A stretch of 64,000 nucleotides of DNA from Takakia lepidozioides (taxonomy: Eukaryota > Streptophyta > Takakiopsida > Takakiales > Takakiaceae). The notes under the pieces were generated by a model. That model saw only the letters and a list, made by a program, of their open reading frames with translations. It was not told the DNA's origin and searched no databases. Made by a program: the position numbers and the translations under genes. This document shows positions 1-11,116 of the stretch, one piece after another (the stretch's first letter is position 1; the number at the start of each line of letters is the position of its first letter). The DNA lies in assembly GCA_030704615.1 (NCBI GenBank), contig CM060732.1, forward strand, positions 35,507,053 through 35,571,052, written 5' to 3'.

Positions 1-123
1 GTGCGGATGATGGAAATCCGGCGCCGGATTTCCATCCGCGAGGTAGATCGGCGCGCAAAATTTCCATCATGCAGGTAATTCGGAGCGCGGATGGATGGAA
101 ATCCGGCGCCGGATTTCCATCCA

Positions 124-372
124 TCGCTCTTCGAATTACCTGCATGACTGGAAAAAATGGCGCCGAATTTCCGATTTTGGTGCCAGTCACATCTGGGACT
201 TAGCCGTTTTCGGCCCCGAACTGGAAAAATGGCGTTTTCTTTTTAAATTTTTTTTTTTCGGCGCCATTTTTCCAATTCGGGGCCGAAAATGGCTAAGTCT
301 TCAGATCTGACTGGCACCAAAATCGGAAATTCGGCGCCATTTTTCCAGTCATGGAGGTAATTCGAAGAGCGG
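124..372. repeat. Long hairpin repeat with T-rich centre (copy 1)
   Basis: An inverted repeat of about 110 bp per arm. The left arm runs from CGCTCTTCGAATTACCTG through GACTGGAAAAATGGCGCC, a GGTGCCAGTC block and GGACTTAGCC to a T-rich centre near 240-262; the right arm is its reverse complement, ending in GGTAATTCGAAGAGCG. It lies within the palindrome array and has two more copies in this arm and one in the other. Confidence 0.85.
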
Positions 373-496
373 ATGGATGGAAATCCGGCGCCGGATTTCC
401 ATCCGCCAGGTAGGTCGGCGCGCAAAATTTCCATCATGCAAGTAATTCGGAGCGCGGATGGATGGAAATCCGGCGCCGGATTTCCATCCATCCATC

Positions 497-739
497 CGCT
501 CTTCGAATTACCTCCATGACTGGAAAAATGGCGCCGAATTTCCGATTTTTGTGCCAGTCAGATCTGGGACTTAGCCATTTTCGGCCACGAACAAGAAAAA
601 TGGCGTTTTTTTTTTTTTTTTTTTTTTCGGCGCCATTTTTCCAGTTCAGGGCCGAAAATGGCTAAGTCCCAGATCTGACTGGCACCAAAATCGGAAATTC
701 GGCGCCATTTTTCCAGTCATGCAGGTAATTCGAAGAGCG
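497..739. repeat. Long hairpin repeat with oligo-T centre (copy 2)
   Basis: Same inverted-repeat unit as at 124-372: arms begin and end in CGCTCTTCGAATTACC and its complement, and a T run of about 24 lies at the centre (about 605-628). The arms differ from copy 1 at scattered positions, so the copies have diverged. Confidence 0.85.
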
Positions 740-860
740 GATGGATGGAAATCCGGCGCCGGATTTCCATCCGCCAGGTAGGTCGGCGCGCAAAATTTCC
801 ATCATGCAGGTAATTCGGACCGCGGATGGATGGGAATCCGAAGCCGGATTTCCATCCATC

Positions 861-1104
861 CGCTCTTCGAATTACTTCCATGACTGGAAAAATGGCGCCG
901 AATTTCCGATTTTGGTGCCAGTCAGATCTAGGACTTAGCCGTTTTCGGCCCCGAACTGGAAAAATGGCGTTTTTTTTTTTTTTTTTTTTTTTTCGGTGCC
1001 ATTTTCCAGTTCGGGGCCGAAAATGGCTAAGTCCCAGATCTGACTGGCACCAAAATCGGAAATTCGGCGCTATTTTTCCAGTCATGCAGGTAATACAAAG
1101 AGCG
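861..1104. repeat. Long hairpin repeat with oligo-T centre (copy 3)
   Basis: Third copy of the same unit, with about 25 T residues at its centre (969-993) and the same CGCTCTTCGAATTAC ends, slightly degraded on the right (TAATACAAAGAGCG). Confidence 0.85.
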
Positions 1105-1775
1105 GATGGATGGAAATCCGGCGCCGGATTTCTATCCTAGGTAGTAAGTCGGCGCGCAAAATTTCCGTCATGCAGGTAATTCGAAGAGCGGATGGATGGA
1201 AATACGGCGCCGGATTTCCATCCGCCAGGTAGGTTGGCGCGCAAAATTTCCATCATGCAGGTAATTCGGAGTGCGGATGGATGGAAATCCGGCGCCGGAT
1301 TTCCATCCTCCAGGTAAGTCGGCGCTGCAAATTCGGTAGGGCGGCGCGCCAAATTTCCCTCACGCAGGTAATTCGGAAGCGGATGGATGGAAATCCGGCG
1401 CCGGATTTCCATCCGCGCAGGTAGGGCGGTGCGCCGAATTTCCATCCAGCAGGTAAGTGGAATCCGGGATGGATGGAAATCCGGCGCGCATTTCCATCCA
1501 GCAGGTAAGTGGAATCCCGGATGGATGGAAATCCGGCGCCGCATTTCCATCCTGCAGGTAATTGGAATCCCGGATGGATGGAAATTCGTCGCCCGAATTT
1601 CCATCCAGCAGATAAGTCGAATCCCGGATGGATGGAAATCCGGCGCGCCAAATTTCCATCCAGCAGGTAAGTCGGATCGCTGGCGTATGGATATTCGGCG
1701 CCGAATTTCCATCCAGCAAGGTAAGTCAGATCGCTGGCGTATGGATATTCGGCGCGCCGATTTCCATTCACCAGG

Positions 1776-1961
1776 TATTTCATTCGCACATCAGTATTTC
1801 TCGCGCATAGTTAACCTTCTGCAGGTAATTTCTGATCGATGGATTACCTTCGTGCAGATAATTCTGAGCGAGGAACTACCTTCCTACCTTCATCGATCAG
1901 AATTACTTGCAGGAAGGTAATTCTCAGATCAGAATTACCTGCAGGAAGGTAACTCTGAGCG
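1776..1961. repeat. Array centre with GAATTACCTGCAGG repeats
   Basis: A spacer without GGCGCC cores. It carries several copies of GAATTACCTGCAGGAAGG and its complement. The flanks are inverted relative to each other: the CCATTCACCAGGTATTTC block near 1768 is the complement of the block at about 1964-1985. It is therefore the turning point of a smaller fold-back inside the left arm. Confidence 0.75.
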
Positions 1962-2430
1962 ATGAAATACCTGGTGAATGGAAATTCGGCGCCGAATTCC
2001 ATACGCAAGCTATCCGACCTTACCTGCTGGATGGAAATTCGGCGCGGATTTCCAATCCATCGGGGTTTCGAATTACCTGCAGGATGGAAATTCGGCGCCG
2101 GATTTCCATCCATCCGGGATTCCACTTACCTGCTGGATGGAAATTCGGCGCCGAATTTCCATCCATCCGGGATTCGAAATTACCTGCTGGATGGAAATTC
2201 GGCGCCGATTTCCATCCATCCGGGATTCGAATTACCTGCAGGATGGAAATTCGGCGCCGGATTCTCATCCATCCGGGATTGCACTTACCTGCTGGATGGA
2301 AATTCGGCGCCGAATTTCCATCCATCCGGGATTCGAATTACCTGCAGGATGGAAATTCGGCGCCGGATTTCCATCCATCCGGGATTGCACTTACCTGCTG
2401 AATGGAAATTCGCGCCGAATTTCCATCCGC
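1962..2430. repeat. Palindrome array, inner block (ATTCGGCGCCGAAT type)
   Basis: About eight units of 55-60 bp with the palindrome GGAAATTCGGCGCCGAATTTCC and spacers GGGATTCGAATTACCTGCAGG or GGGATTCCACTTACCTGCTGG. Unit identity is higher than in the outer block, which suggests later amplification. The other arm has only one or two such units at the matching place (18,715-18,790). Confidence 0.85.
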
Positions 2431-3110
2431 CGGGGATGGTCTCTGTCGAGAGTGCCGGCCTTTCCGCCGCTCTTTTGGATATTCGGTGCCGAATTTCCTT
2501 CCGTCCGGGGTTGAAATATGACGGCCAGGTGCCGACCTCTCCCCCCTCCCCGACTGCATTGGAACGGCCCCGGATTGAAATTCGGCGCCGTTTTCCCATC
2601 TGGGGAGGTTTTTATGTCGGCCAGTTTTCGGTCTGACCCCCCCGACAACGACACGACTTCCTTTGGGAGGGGCCGGATGGAAATTCGGCGCCGATCTCCA
2701 TCCAGGGGATGCTCTCTGTCGAACACATGCCGACCTCTACGCGCCGAGGCGACTTCATCCGGGCGTCCCCTGTTCGATATTCGGTGCCGAATTTCCGTCC
2801 GGGGTTGTTTGAAATGTGGACGGCCAAGTGCCGCCTCTCCCCCCTCCCCGAGTGCATCCGAACCGCCTCGGATGAAATTCGGCGCCGTTTTTCCATGCTT
2901 TTATTTTTTATGCCGGTCAGTTTTCGGCCTGACCCCCCGACACGACTTCCTTTGGGGGGGCCCGATGGAAATTCGGCGCCGAATCTCCATCAAGGGGATG
3001 TTCTCTGTCGCACACGCGCTGGCCTCTGCGCCCGAGGCAACTTCATCCGGGCTTCCCCTATTGGATATTGGGTGCCGAATTTCCATTTGGGGGTAGTAAT
3101 GTGACGGCAC
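2431..3110. repeat. Degenerate palindrome array, proximal block
   Basis: Longer and more diverged units of about 100-130 bp that still carry ATTCGGCGCCG or ATTCGGTGCCGAATT cores, plus shared phrases such as GACGGCCA and CTTCATCCGGGC. The block aligns in reverse complement with 17,890-18,560. The short open frames on both strands are not convincing genes. Confidence 0.75.
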
Positions 3111-3460
3111 GGTGCCGGCTTCTCCCCTTCAGCCGTCATCTCCGGACGGCCCCCCACTTTCTGACTGGCATACCGTTGGCAGTTATTGCGCAAAGACCAG
3201 GGGCCCGCATTCCGGAGACAAGGTTCATTAATACCTGGACTCTGACTCTGATTTTTTGAGATAGTTGGCTCCCTGGATTTGGATCAGGCTTTGTCGCTGG
3301 ACAAATCGGCACCGCATTCCTTCCCATCGCTGCATCCCCCTTCTACAGGGAGCTTCCCCCCACGCCATCCTGGCAGTCTTGTGTGCCATCTCCCATGGCG
3401 GAGAACCCGAGCGCTACAGTGTACTGCCCTCCTCACGAGCATAGAGCTTCATTTCCGTGT
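3111..3460 (+). other. Upstream leader of SWIM transposase copy A
   Basis: Non-repetitive sequence between the palindrome arrays and the transposase reading frame. It matches 17,620-17,890 in reverse complement, for example the block around GGATTTGGATCAGGC at about 3275. It probably holds the promoter and 5' untranslated region of the transposase gene; I see no certain TATA element. Confidence 0.5.
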
Positions 3461-5229
3461 GGAGGGGACATCTGCCGGGTGATGGAGAACATCTGTGCGT
3501 TCGATACCACCTGAAACCGGGGTCGGTTTTTTGGAGGAGGAAAGGAAGGACTCAAACGGCCTTGTTGTCGAGATTATTGTTGTGCTCACCCGATGATTTC
3601 GGCGATGGCAGAGAATGGCGAGTTCCACCTCGGACAGCGTCATATACAGGGCTGTTGGGGACTTCATTGCCCGCCAAATGCACCTTCTATCCTGGCGCCT
3701 TCCACGAAACAATCCCCGAATCAGAGAGTGGCTACCTTCAAAGAGAGAAGTCCACAACGAAGTAAATCCAGAGCCGAACCCATCCATGAAGACGAGCGAG
3801 AACCCGGTTGTTCACAACCTGTCCGACTCAGACGAGTCATGGAAGTTCCGAGGTCGTCCTGGAGATCAGGCAAGTCCTCAATGGACGTAGTGGAGGAGGG
3901 AGTCCATATTCCCAGCACGAGCACCGCAGTTCGATCTATTCTTGAAATTCGCGAGGGCTTCACCTGGAGGGACATCGGTCGGAGCTGGCCGGGCTGGACT
4001 ACAGCAAGTTTGCAATTAAATGGTTACATGCCTTCCCGCCGACGTCGACGGTAATATCTTCTTTGAGTTCCCTCCTCGGGCGGACTACTCGAGGGGTCCG
4101 GAATGTTGACAGATATGGATAGAAAAACATGACGGTCATCCTTGTGTGCGTTACCAAAACCACCAGCATGAAGTGCTCGATGGTGTGCGGGTGCGCTACG
4201 TTCTTTGTGCGGGCGCGTTGCGGTGTTTCTTTTCTCCCCACTTGCTTCCACTTTAAATCCAGAGGTCACAGGAGAGACCGATTGGACAGGCACAGCTCAT
4301 CAACCATTTCGAGCTCATGAGAAGGTCTCGAACTCCACATTTAAGTGTGCGCATTGCAAAGAACCCCCCAACTGCATGTCTGTTTGTAAATGCAAGCAGT
4401 TCTATTGTTTGCACCGTTTCCTGGACCTCACCCGAGCTTGCATACACGTTGGTTCCCATTGTCACAAATTGGCGAGGGGGAACTCGCGGGAGGCTGCCGA
4501 CCACGAAGCAGAGCAGCTCGTTCAGGAGGAGGTTAAGTTGAGACCCGGGTGCCAAACCCAAACAGATACAGCTCCAAGCCGCCCATAAATATGGCATTGG
4601 CCAAAATTATGTCGGAAGACCTCCCGATAGAGTTCCTCTTGACGAGAAGGAAATGGAGGCATTGCTGGAGTCGTTCCCACATATGTTCACCGAATGTCCG
4701 AAACCACATTGTCTCATGCAAACAGAAAATTGGGCGTGGCTCGGATATGCACTCCATTCTGGAGGTGAAGCGATGATGTGGATATGACTACATTCATGGA
4801 AGTAGGTTTCCAGGACAAGGGACTGAGGCAGATCGTTTTTCGTATTCAAAATGTCGTCGTTGTGGACCTGGCAGCGGCGTCGAACTGGTCGACAGGATGA
4901 AGAGTGGGAACTTGTCAAACAGTTGGGTCATGTTCGACCATATCAAGCGAATTACAAATCACCAGTGGGTGACAATGGGTGCACATGTCTACGACACCCA
5001 CTGCAAGGATGCTAATGACAATGCTATTTGTGAGATGAAAGGAGAGGACACACAATCGGAGATGCTTCTTTGGCAGGGAATAACCGAACAGATGGCTAAG
5101 GCGGGATTGCCCCCTCCCAATTTCCGTGGTTTCATGGCGGACAACGCACAAGCAAATTGGGCTGCCATCCGAAGGGTGTACGGGCAAGACCCCAATGTTC
5201 CCATGGAAGGCAAGGAGAGATATTGTGGG
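3461..5229 (+). pseudogene. SWIM-type DDE transposase, 5' half (copy A, broken)
   Basis: Degenerate frames on the plus strand match the minus-strand copies at 16.5-17.6 kb and 41.5-42.9 kb. Recognisable pieces are the serine-rich N-terminus (MKTSENPVVHNLSDSDE near 3785), a cysteine/histidine-rich module (CAHCKEPPNCMSVCKCK near 4350) and the catalytic-core segment with FRGFMADNAQANW near 5125-5165. Frames shift several times. The gene stops abruptly at about 5230, just after the core Asp segment, where an inverted gypsy gag begins. The C-terminal SWIM zinc finger seen in copy C is therefore absent. Family placement (MULE-like, SWIM-containing) is inference from motif order. Confidence 0.75.
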
Positions 5230-5236
5230 TCCTCGC

Positions 5237-7154
5237 CATTGGGTCCTCGCCCTTGGTCTGTTCTTGGATTATTTCTGTAATCCTGATTCCCGGGCTGGTA
5301 ATTCCCCCTTGGATACCCTGATAGTGCCTCTAGAATTTCCTTTCCTTGGTAATTTCCTCTTGAATTACCTCTCCCTTCCATGCCATTGTTATAACCACCA
5401 GACCTAACCATAGTGGTCCTGATCATTGTTTCTTCTTGGCTGGGGCTGCACCTGATGCACCCTTACTTGCCTAGGTTCTCTTGCAGTTGTCCTTCTATTG
5501 TAGTAACAATTCTCAGTAGAATGGTTATCCATTTTACATATATTACAGTGTTTCTCCTTCATGTGGCATTCTGTGGTGGTATGGCCTTCATTCTGGCACT
5601 TTGCACACCATACACCCACCTTCCTCCAATGTGTTGCAGCCGCCTCTGTGGCATACTTCTTCAAGATTTCTTCCAATCTTTTTTTCATAGTTATCCCTCT
5701 TCAACTTCTCCTTTCTCTTACTCTTCCTTTTTAGTTCTTGCTCTTCTTCTTCATCTGTTTCATCCTCAGAGTCCTCATCATCCTTTTTCTCTCTCCTGAG
5801 CATTCCCAATTGCTCAATTCTGTTTGCAGTTTTTAAATGCCTCCTCCACTGTATTATGGGGTAACATATCCACTTTCTTTTGCAACTCTGGTCTTAGTCC
5901 ACTCACAAACCAAGTCTTCTGTAAACCGATGTTGGTACTGCAGCCAGCTTTTTTCATCATCAATTCCATCTTTTCCATATACTCCTCAACAGTTTCATGC
6001 TTCTTTTGCTTTAACTGTTGTAAACTTCCATACACTTCATCCTCAGTTTTACTTGTCTTGAACCTATTTCGGAATGCTGTATTCAAGCCATTCTAGGTTA
6101 GGAAATGATTATCAGGGAACCTTGCATACCATTCACTTGCTTTCTTGATAAGTGAACAAGGAAACAATCTCATCTTGGCATCATCGCCATTCTCATTGTT
6201 CACTATACACATGTGCTCAAATTGGCTAATGTGTACATCAGGATCCCCTTTTCCTGAATTATTGGAAAATGGTTTTTGGTTTTGCCCGTGTTGGTTTTGT
6301 AACGCCATCTGTGGCCCTACCTTCTGCCCACTGACAGGTGCTGGCACCCTTGCTGGTGCTGTCCTTCTGGACTTGTTGTTTTTTGTGGTGGATCTTCCAC
6401 CAAGTGGTGGCCCTTGAGCACTCCCTGCTACTGGCCCCACGATATTCACAGTATTCCCAGCTTCAGTTGCACACTACTTCCCACACTCCCCTTGTCCCCC
6501 CAGACCAGATCCAGGCCCGCCGCCTGATCCCCCTGAGCTGACACCTTCGTTGGCCTGTGATCCAAGTGCTCCACTTGATCCAGGTCCAACGGGTTGGGAT
6601 GTCCTGGTTGTAGTCTCAACCTCAGCTGTTGGGTCTACTTCTTCATACTACTCTTCCTCTTCCAATTTCTTCCCTGTTTTCATCATCCTCCAAGTTCTGT
6701 CCTTGGGTTTCTTCTTCACTCATGTAACTCAACTGCAATGGTGTTGGAGAGTCTGAACTCTCCGTTGGCTCTGCCACAATCCTCTCCTCTCCTCCTCCCC
6801 TTCACTTTCTGCTTCAGAAACTGGAGTTCCTGCTTTGGGTGTTCCATGCCAACTCTTATCAAAGATTTCTGTCAAATCTTTTATCCAGGGATGTACCTCA
6901 GATCTTTCACCTCGTGATTGATCTTCTTCCCGTACCAATTCCCTTACTCTTTCTTGCAAAGAAACAGAAGGAGTGGCATCCAACTCTAGTTCTTCTGGTA
7001 TGGGTGATGTACTCTCTGATTTTAATGGTGTGAGAGGTCCAGATGATTCTCCTATGTCTATTCCTCTCTCCCAAAGATATGGATAATTAGCTTTCAAATA
7101 GCTTTCTCTTTTTGCTGAATATCTCTGGCGTCTAGCTTCTCTTTCATCACTCAT
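5237..7154 (-). pseudogene. Ty3/gypsy gag (Athila/Tat-like), inverted copy
   Basis: Read from 7154 down: an N-terminal charged region (MSDEREARRQRYSAKRES), a capsid segment (SEWYARFPDNHF then LQQLKQKKHETVEEYMEKME, about 5815-6165), and two zinc-knuckle-like clusters (CAKCQNEGHTTTEC and CNICKMDNHSTENC, about 5505-5620). Several frames are used, so the gene is broken. It ends at about 5237 inside the region preceding the last CCHC knuckle. The part 5237-6245 is mirrored on the plus strand at 8776-9780. Gag would package element RNA in virus-like particles. Confidence 0.8.
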
Positions 7155-7279
7155 GTCCCATGTCTTTCATTTCTTTTTAATGTGACAATAACCAAAACTC
7201 TCTTCTGTAATATCTCTCGTATATGCCTGGGTTTCTTTCAAGCTTCAATGGGCACCCTTGGCTATACTTGAAGTCTCCG

Positions 7280-7633
7280 TTACCATATAACCATATGGCA
7301 AACAAGTCTGGAAAGCTGTTTCTGTGTGAGTTTGATCCACAAAATATCCTTTGGAATCCAATTCTTTACCAGTACAAGCTCTTCATGCATTTGAGTATAA
7401 ACATTCACTTTTCTTTCCTCCCAGCCTTCAAACTCTACTCGCTTAATGGATAGCAATGCTATCACATATACAATGTTGTAACCACGTGCTCTTCCTCTAC
7501 AGGCCACCTGATAAATCTTTATCACTCCTTTCTCCAGACCCCACTCAGGGTCAGCATCATGCACTCTCTTAAGAATGTTTTCTTTACAGCCGTCTGGCAA
7601 TTCCAAAAACCTTTGAAAGAATCGTTTGGACAA
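7280..7633 (-). CDS. Unrecognised ORF in the gypsy leader
   Basis: A 117-codon open frame upstream of gag on the same strand, with phrases such as KRFFQRFLELPDGCKENIL. I recognise no domain. It lies between the probable primer-binding region (near 7750) and the gag start, so it is either an extra leader ORF of the retrotransposon or chance. Codon texture is compatible with coding, but there is no independent support. Confidence 0.3.
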   Translation of the reverse strand: MSKRFFQRFLELPDGCKENILKRVHDADPEWGLEKGVIKIYQVACRGRARGYNIVYVIALLSIKRVEFEGWEERKVNVYTQMHEELVLVKNWIPKDILWIKLTQKQLSRLVCHMVIW

Positions 7634-7639
7634 TCTTTC

Positions 7640-8433
7640 CTTCTCAGTTTCACAAGGAATTTTGATTCACATCAAATTCTTTAATTTTCCAACCACCATG
7701 ATCCACCAGATGCCTGTCACATCTGGTTGTTCATGACCCATTCCCCAGTATGGTCGCCAAAATGTCGCGCGGCTTTACTCACCCATCCCTTCGCTATCCG
7801 AGGCAGAAACTCCAAGATAGAAGAGTTGGAAATCTCTAAGTACTCAGCCCCGCTCAGAACAATCAGTCATGACCTACAGCTAGTGTATCATGGGGTGTTT
7901 CCTATTTGTTTTCCTTCCCGCATTCATGTTAGCTAGCTACCTTACTATTGATAATTAAGTATCAGTTTGCTTCATCAATCTATCGGATTCCATCAACTCA
8001 TCCATTCATTCCACAGCTCACTCAGATCTCTCTACAGAGTGTGAGTATAAAGTGTGTATCAGATTAATATCTATCCAGTATCAGGCTAAAGCCCTGGAGT
8101 CTCTAATCTGCTCTACATTATAATTCTACTGCTTGCTTCCATTAAGCATCACAGATCATCCTCCTCCTACTCCATGCTCTCCCTCTTTCTGCTCAGGGAT
8201 ATGCTCTCTGCCTCATTTCCCCTCAGTGATGTCCGAAGTCCCCCCCCCCCAAGAAGTGATCTCAAAAATCGATCCTTCTTCAGTCCTTGCTCCTAGCTTT
8301 ATCTTCCTACCCGTTGTTCTAACCGTTTCCCTCACTAACCGTCGTCCGTGAACTAACATGTTCCATTCGCAGGTGTTGTCCCCACAGTCGTTCCCTGTCC
8401 TGCTATACTTTCCCTATGTCGTGATAGCTGTGT
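7640..8433 (-). other. Probable LTR and leader of the inverted gypsy copy
   Basis: No gene. Read on the minus strand, the segment near 7764 ends in GCGCGACA and is followed by TTTTGGCGACCATACTGGGG, which resembles the TTTTGGCGCCGTTGCCGGGG leader of plant Athila/Tat elements. I infer that an LTR occupies much of 7765-8770. Its outer boundary is not clear and no second intact LTR copy was found for comparison. Confidence 0.4.
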
Positions 8434-8660
8434 CAAGCTGTGACTGGCTGTGTGAAACTGTGACCGGCTGTGACCGGCTGTGTCGGGCTGTGACTGGCTG
8501 TGTGACTGTGTTTGGCTGTGTCGGGCTGTGACTGGCTGTGTGGCTGTGTCGGCTGTGACGGGCTGTGTTGGATGTGATGGGCTGTGTCGGGTTGTGACGA
8601 GCTGTGTTGACTGTGTCTGGCTGTGTCAGCTGTGTCGGACTATGACGGGCTGTGTAACCC
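8434..8660. repeat. GGCTGTGTCG/GGCTGTGACT tandem array
   Basis: About twenty short units of 9-11 bp built on GGCTGTG, with TCG, ACT or ACC between them. A related array lies at 13,715-13,870 at the other end of this gypsy complex, which suggests the repeat belongs to the element's LTR or 3' region. Confidence 0.85.
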
Positions 8661-8775
8661 CCCTCTAAAGTGCGCTGCTGTCACCCCTAAGGCTCCTGTT
8701 GGTCTCAGTCTGTGCAAAAATTAAGGGTACCCCCCAGATCCCGTATAAATGTCTAAGTCCCAGACAGTCCTCTAA

Positions 8776-10302
8776 CAGATCCCGATGTACACATTAGCCA
8801 ATTTGAGCACATGTGTAAGTGAACAATGAGAATGGCGATGATGCCAAGATGAGATTGTTTCCTTGTTCATTATCAAGAAAGCAAGTGAATGGTATGCAAG
8901 ATTCCCTGATAATCATTTCCTAACCTGGAATGGCTTGAATACAGCATTCCAAAATAGGTTCAGGACAAGTAAAATTGAGGATGAAGTGTATGGAAGTTTA
9001 CAACAGTTAAAGCAAAAGAAGCATGAAACTGTTGAGGTATATGGAAAAGATGGAATTGATGATGAAAAAGCTGGCTGCAATACCAGCACCAGGTTTACAG
9101 AAGACTTGGTTTGTGAGTGGACTAAGACCAGAGTTGCAAAAGAAAGTGGATATGTTACCTCATAATACAGTGGAGGAGGCATTTGAAACTGCAAACAGAA
9201 TTGAGCAATTGGGAATGCTCAGGAGAGAGAAAAGGGAGGATGAGGAGCTTGTTGAGGTGAGGATATGAATCAGATGAAGAAGAAGAGCAGAACTAAAAAG
9301 AAAGAGTAAGAGAAAGGAGAGTTGAAGAGGGATAACTATGAAAAAAGATGGGAAGAAATCTTGAAGAAGTATGCCACAGAGGCTGTAACACATTGGAGGA
9401 AGGGTGTATGGTGTGCAAAGTGCCAGAATGAAGGCCATACCACCACAGAATGCACATGAAGGAGAAACACTGACTATCTGTAAAATGGATAACCATTCTA
9501 CTGAGAATTGTTACTACCATAGAAGGACAGTTGCAAGAAGAACCTAGGCAGTAAGGGTGCATTCAGGTGCAGCCCCAGCCAAGAAGAAACAATGATCAGG
9601 ACCACTATGGTAGGTCTGGTGGTTATAACAATGGCATGGAAGGGAGAGGTAATTCAAGAGGGAATTACCAAGGAAATTCCAGAGGCAACTATCAGGGTAA
9701 TCCAAGGGGGAATTCCAACCGGGAATCAGGATTACAGAAATAATCCAAGAGCAGACCAAGGGCGAGGACCCAATGGTGAAGAACTATGTTACTATTGTAA
9801 TCAGCCGGGACATCGCAAGGCAGCTTGTTCATTCTGGATAAGACACCAAAATGAGATGAGAGCTCCTGTGAATGAGGGCCCAGTGGTGGCAACTCACATG
9901 TTTAGGCCATGTGTTGTACCAGAAGTAAGTACAATGATAGTAACCAGAAGCAAAGCCAAACTAATACCTCCAGTAGTTTGAGGAAGATGATGATAATGAA
10001 GGTGGCAGTGATATGCCTGAAGATGATGAGGCTTGAGAGATGAGAAGGAACTGCACAAGGAAGTGGCAGATACCATAAGGGAAATGCAAAAGAGTACTGA
10101 TATTCCTGTGGCAGATTCCTCTGATTCTGATGGAGAAGAAGAAGTGAGTGAGGATGAAAGAAAGAAAGAAGATGCAGACATGCAAAGTAATGAAGAGACT
10201 TTGGCTGAAGTAATATGCCAGACCAAAGCAGAGATTACCATTGGACAGCTATTGGCTATGGCACCTTATTGTAGGCACAGGCTGTATCAAGCAATCAATT
10301 GA
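8776..10302 (+). pseudogene. Ty3/gypsy gag, plus-strand copy
   Basis: Capsid segment (KKASEWYARFPDNHF at about 8875, then LQQLKQKKHETVE), zinc-knuckle-like clusters near 9410-9500 and a canonical CCHC knuckle CYYCNQPGHRKAAC near 9788-9830, followed by acidic sequence (about 10,030-10,200). Small frameshifts interrupt it. The first kilobase is the mirror image of 6245-5237, and the coding begins abruptly at 8776 within the capsid, so the N-terminus was lost at the fold-back junction. The plus copy alone continues into pol. Confidence 0.8.
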
Positions 10303-11116
10303 ATTGTCCAGGAGACAGGAAACACAGCACTGAACAGCAAGGTGACCAGTTTATATGTGAAGCCGGAAGGGCGAGAAACAGTCATGGACTTTGATGATTC
10401 TATGCCAGTAACCAATTGAGAATTGGGAAGCACAGAACTAACTGATGTACTGATGATGAGGTTCTGGAGTAAATATCATGACAAACCAATTAAGAAAGAA
10501 GCTTGGTCTAAGTAACATGAAACCAGCCCCATTTACAGTAACAATGCAGATCAAAGAAGTGTACAGCCATTGGGATTAATAAGAGGAGTTAAGATACAGA
10601 TACAGAAGAGATCTTTATGATCACACAGTAACTGTGTTAAGATGGATGAAGTCATGGAGGCTTACTCCTTTATTATTGGGGACGTCCGTGGCTGAAACAG
10701 GCAAGGTATTCCATGACTGGAATTCTCAGTTACTAAACCGTGCATAATGGGATACACGAAAATACAAATTACCACAAGAAATCTAGTAGATTACCTGCTA
10801 CAAGAAGACCTCGAGGAGTCAGAGAGTATGACTGGAGTGGAGGAACTGGATGAGGAGCAGAAGCTACCATGTTTGCTGCACACCCAGAGTGGGAGCAGGT
10901 TGCAGAGATGCGGCTGGAAAGCCTAAGTTGTTTAAGAGGTATCTGTTTGGTGTAGTGTCAGCAACACCAACTGAAGAAGAAACCAGCAGTTACCCATCAC
11001 ATTTCTATGAAGAAAGAGAAGGAGAAATGGAAATCCTAGAGGAACCAGCCACTGTGAGTTTACAGGATGAAGTGGTGGACTGGTTGGACAATCACAGCTG
11101 ATGAGCAGGTGAGGAA
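10303..11116 (+). pseudogene. Degenerate gag-pol connector (protease region)
   Basis: No long open frame. By position, between the CCHC knuckle and reverse transcriptase, this should encode the aspartic protease. I could not find a clear D-T/S-G motif, so the protease is decayed or not recognisable. The short frame at 10,850-11,101 ends in an acidic stretch before pol. Confidence 0.45.

Larger units (their letters stand above)
1..1775. repeat. Palindrome array, outer block of left fold-back arm
   Basis: Tandem units of roughly 55-65 bp, each built around a near-perfect palindrome with core GGCGCC inside GGAAATCCGGCGCCGGATTTCC-like arms, joined by spacers such as GAATTACCTGCA and ATGGATGG. 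About 25 GGCGCC cores fall in the first 2.4 kb. Spacers and core flanks change in blocks, so the array is layered rather than homogeneous. The same block recurs in reverse complement at 18,700-19,645. The many overlapping open frames on both strands are low-complexity and follow from the repeat period, so I call none of them coding. The array is cut by the window start, so its true end is not visible. Confidence 0.9.

Noticed and set aside
1-2430. CRISPR-like array
   Set aside because: Repeats and spacers are both repetitive and degenerate, unit cores are 20-30 bp palindromes, and the genome is eukaryotic with introns.
1137-2636. Overlapping open frames of 100-220 codons on both strands in the palindrome arrays
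   Set aside because: Translations are repetitive (RRRISIHP, GWKFGAEFPS) because the unit length keeps frames open. Equal quality on both strands shows they are not genes.
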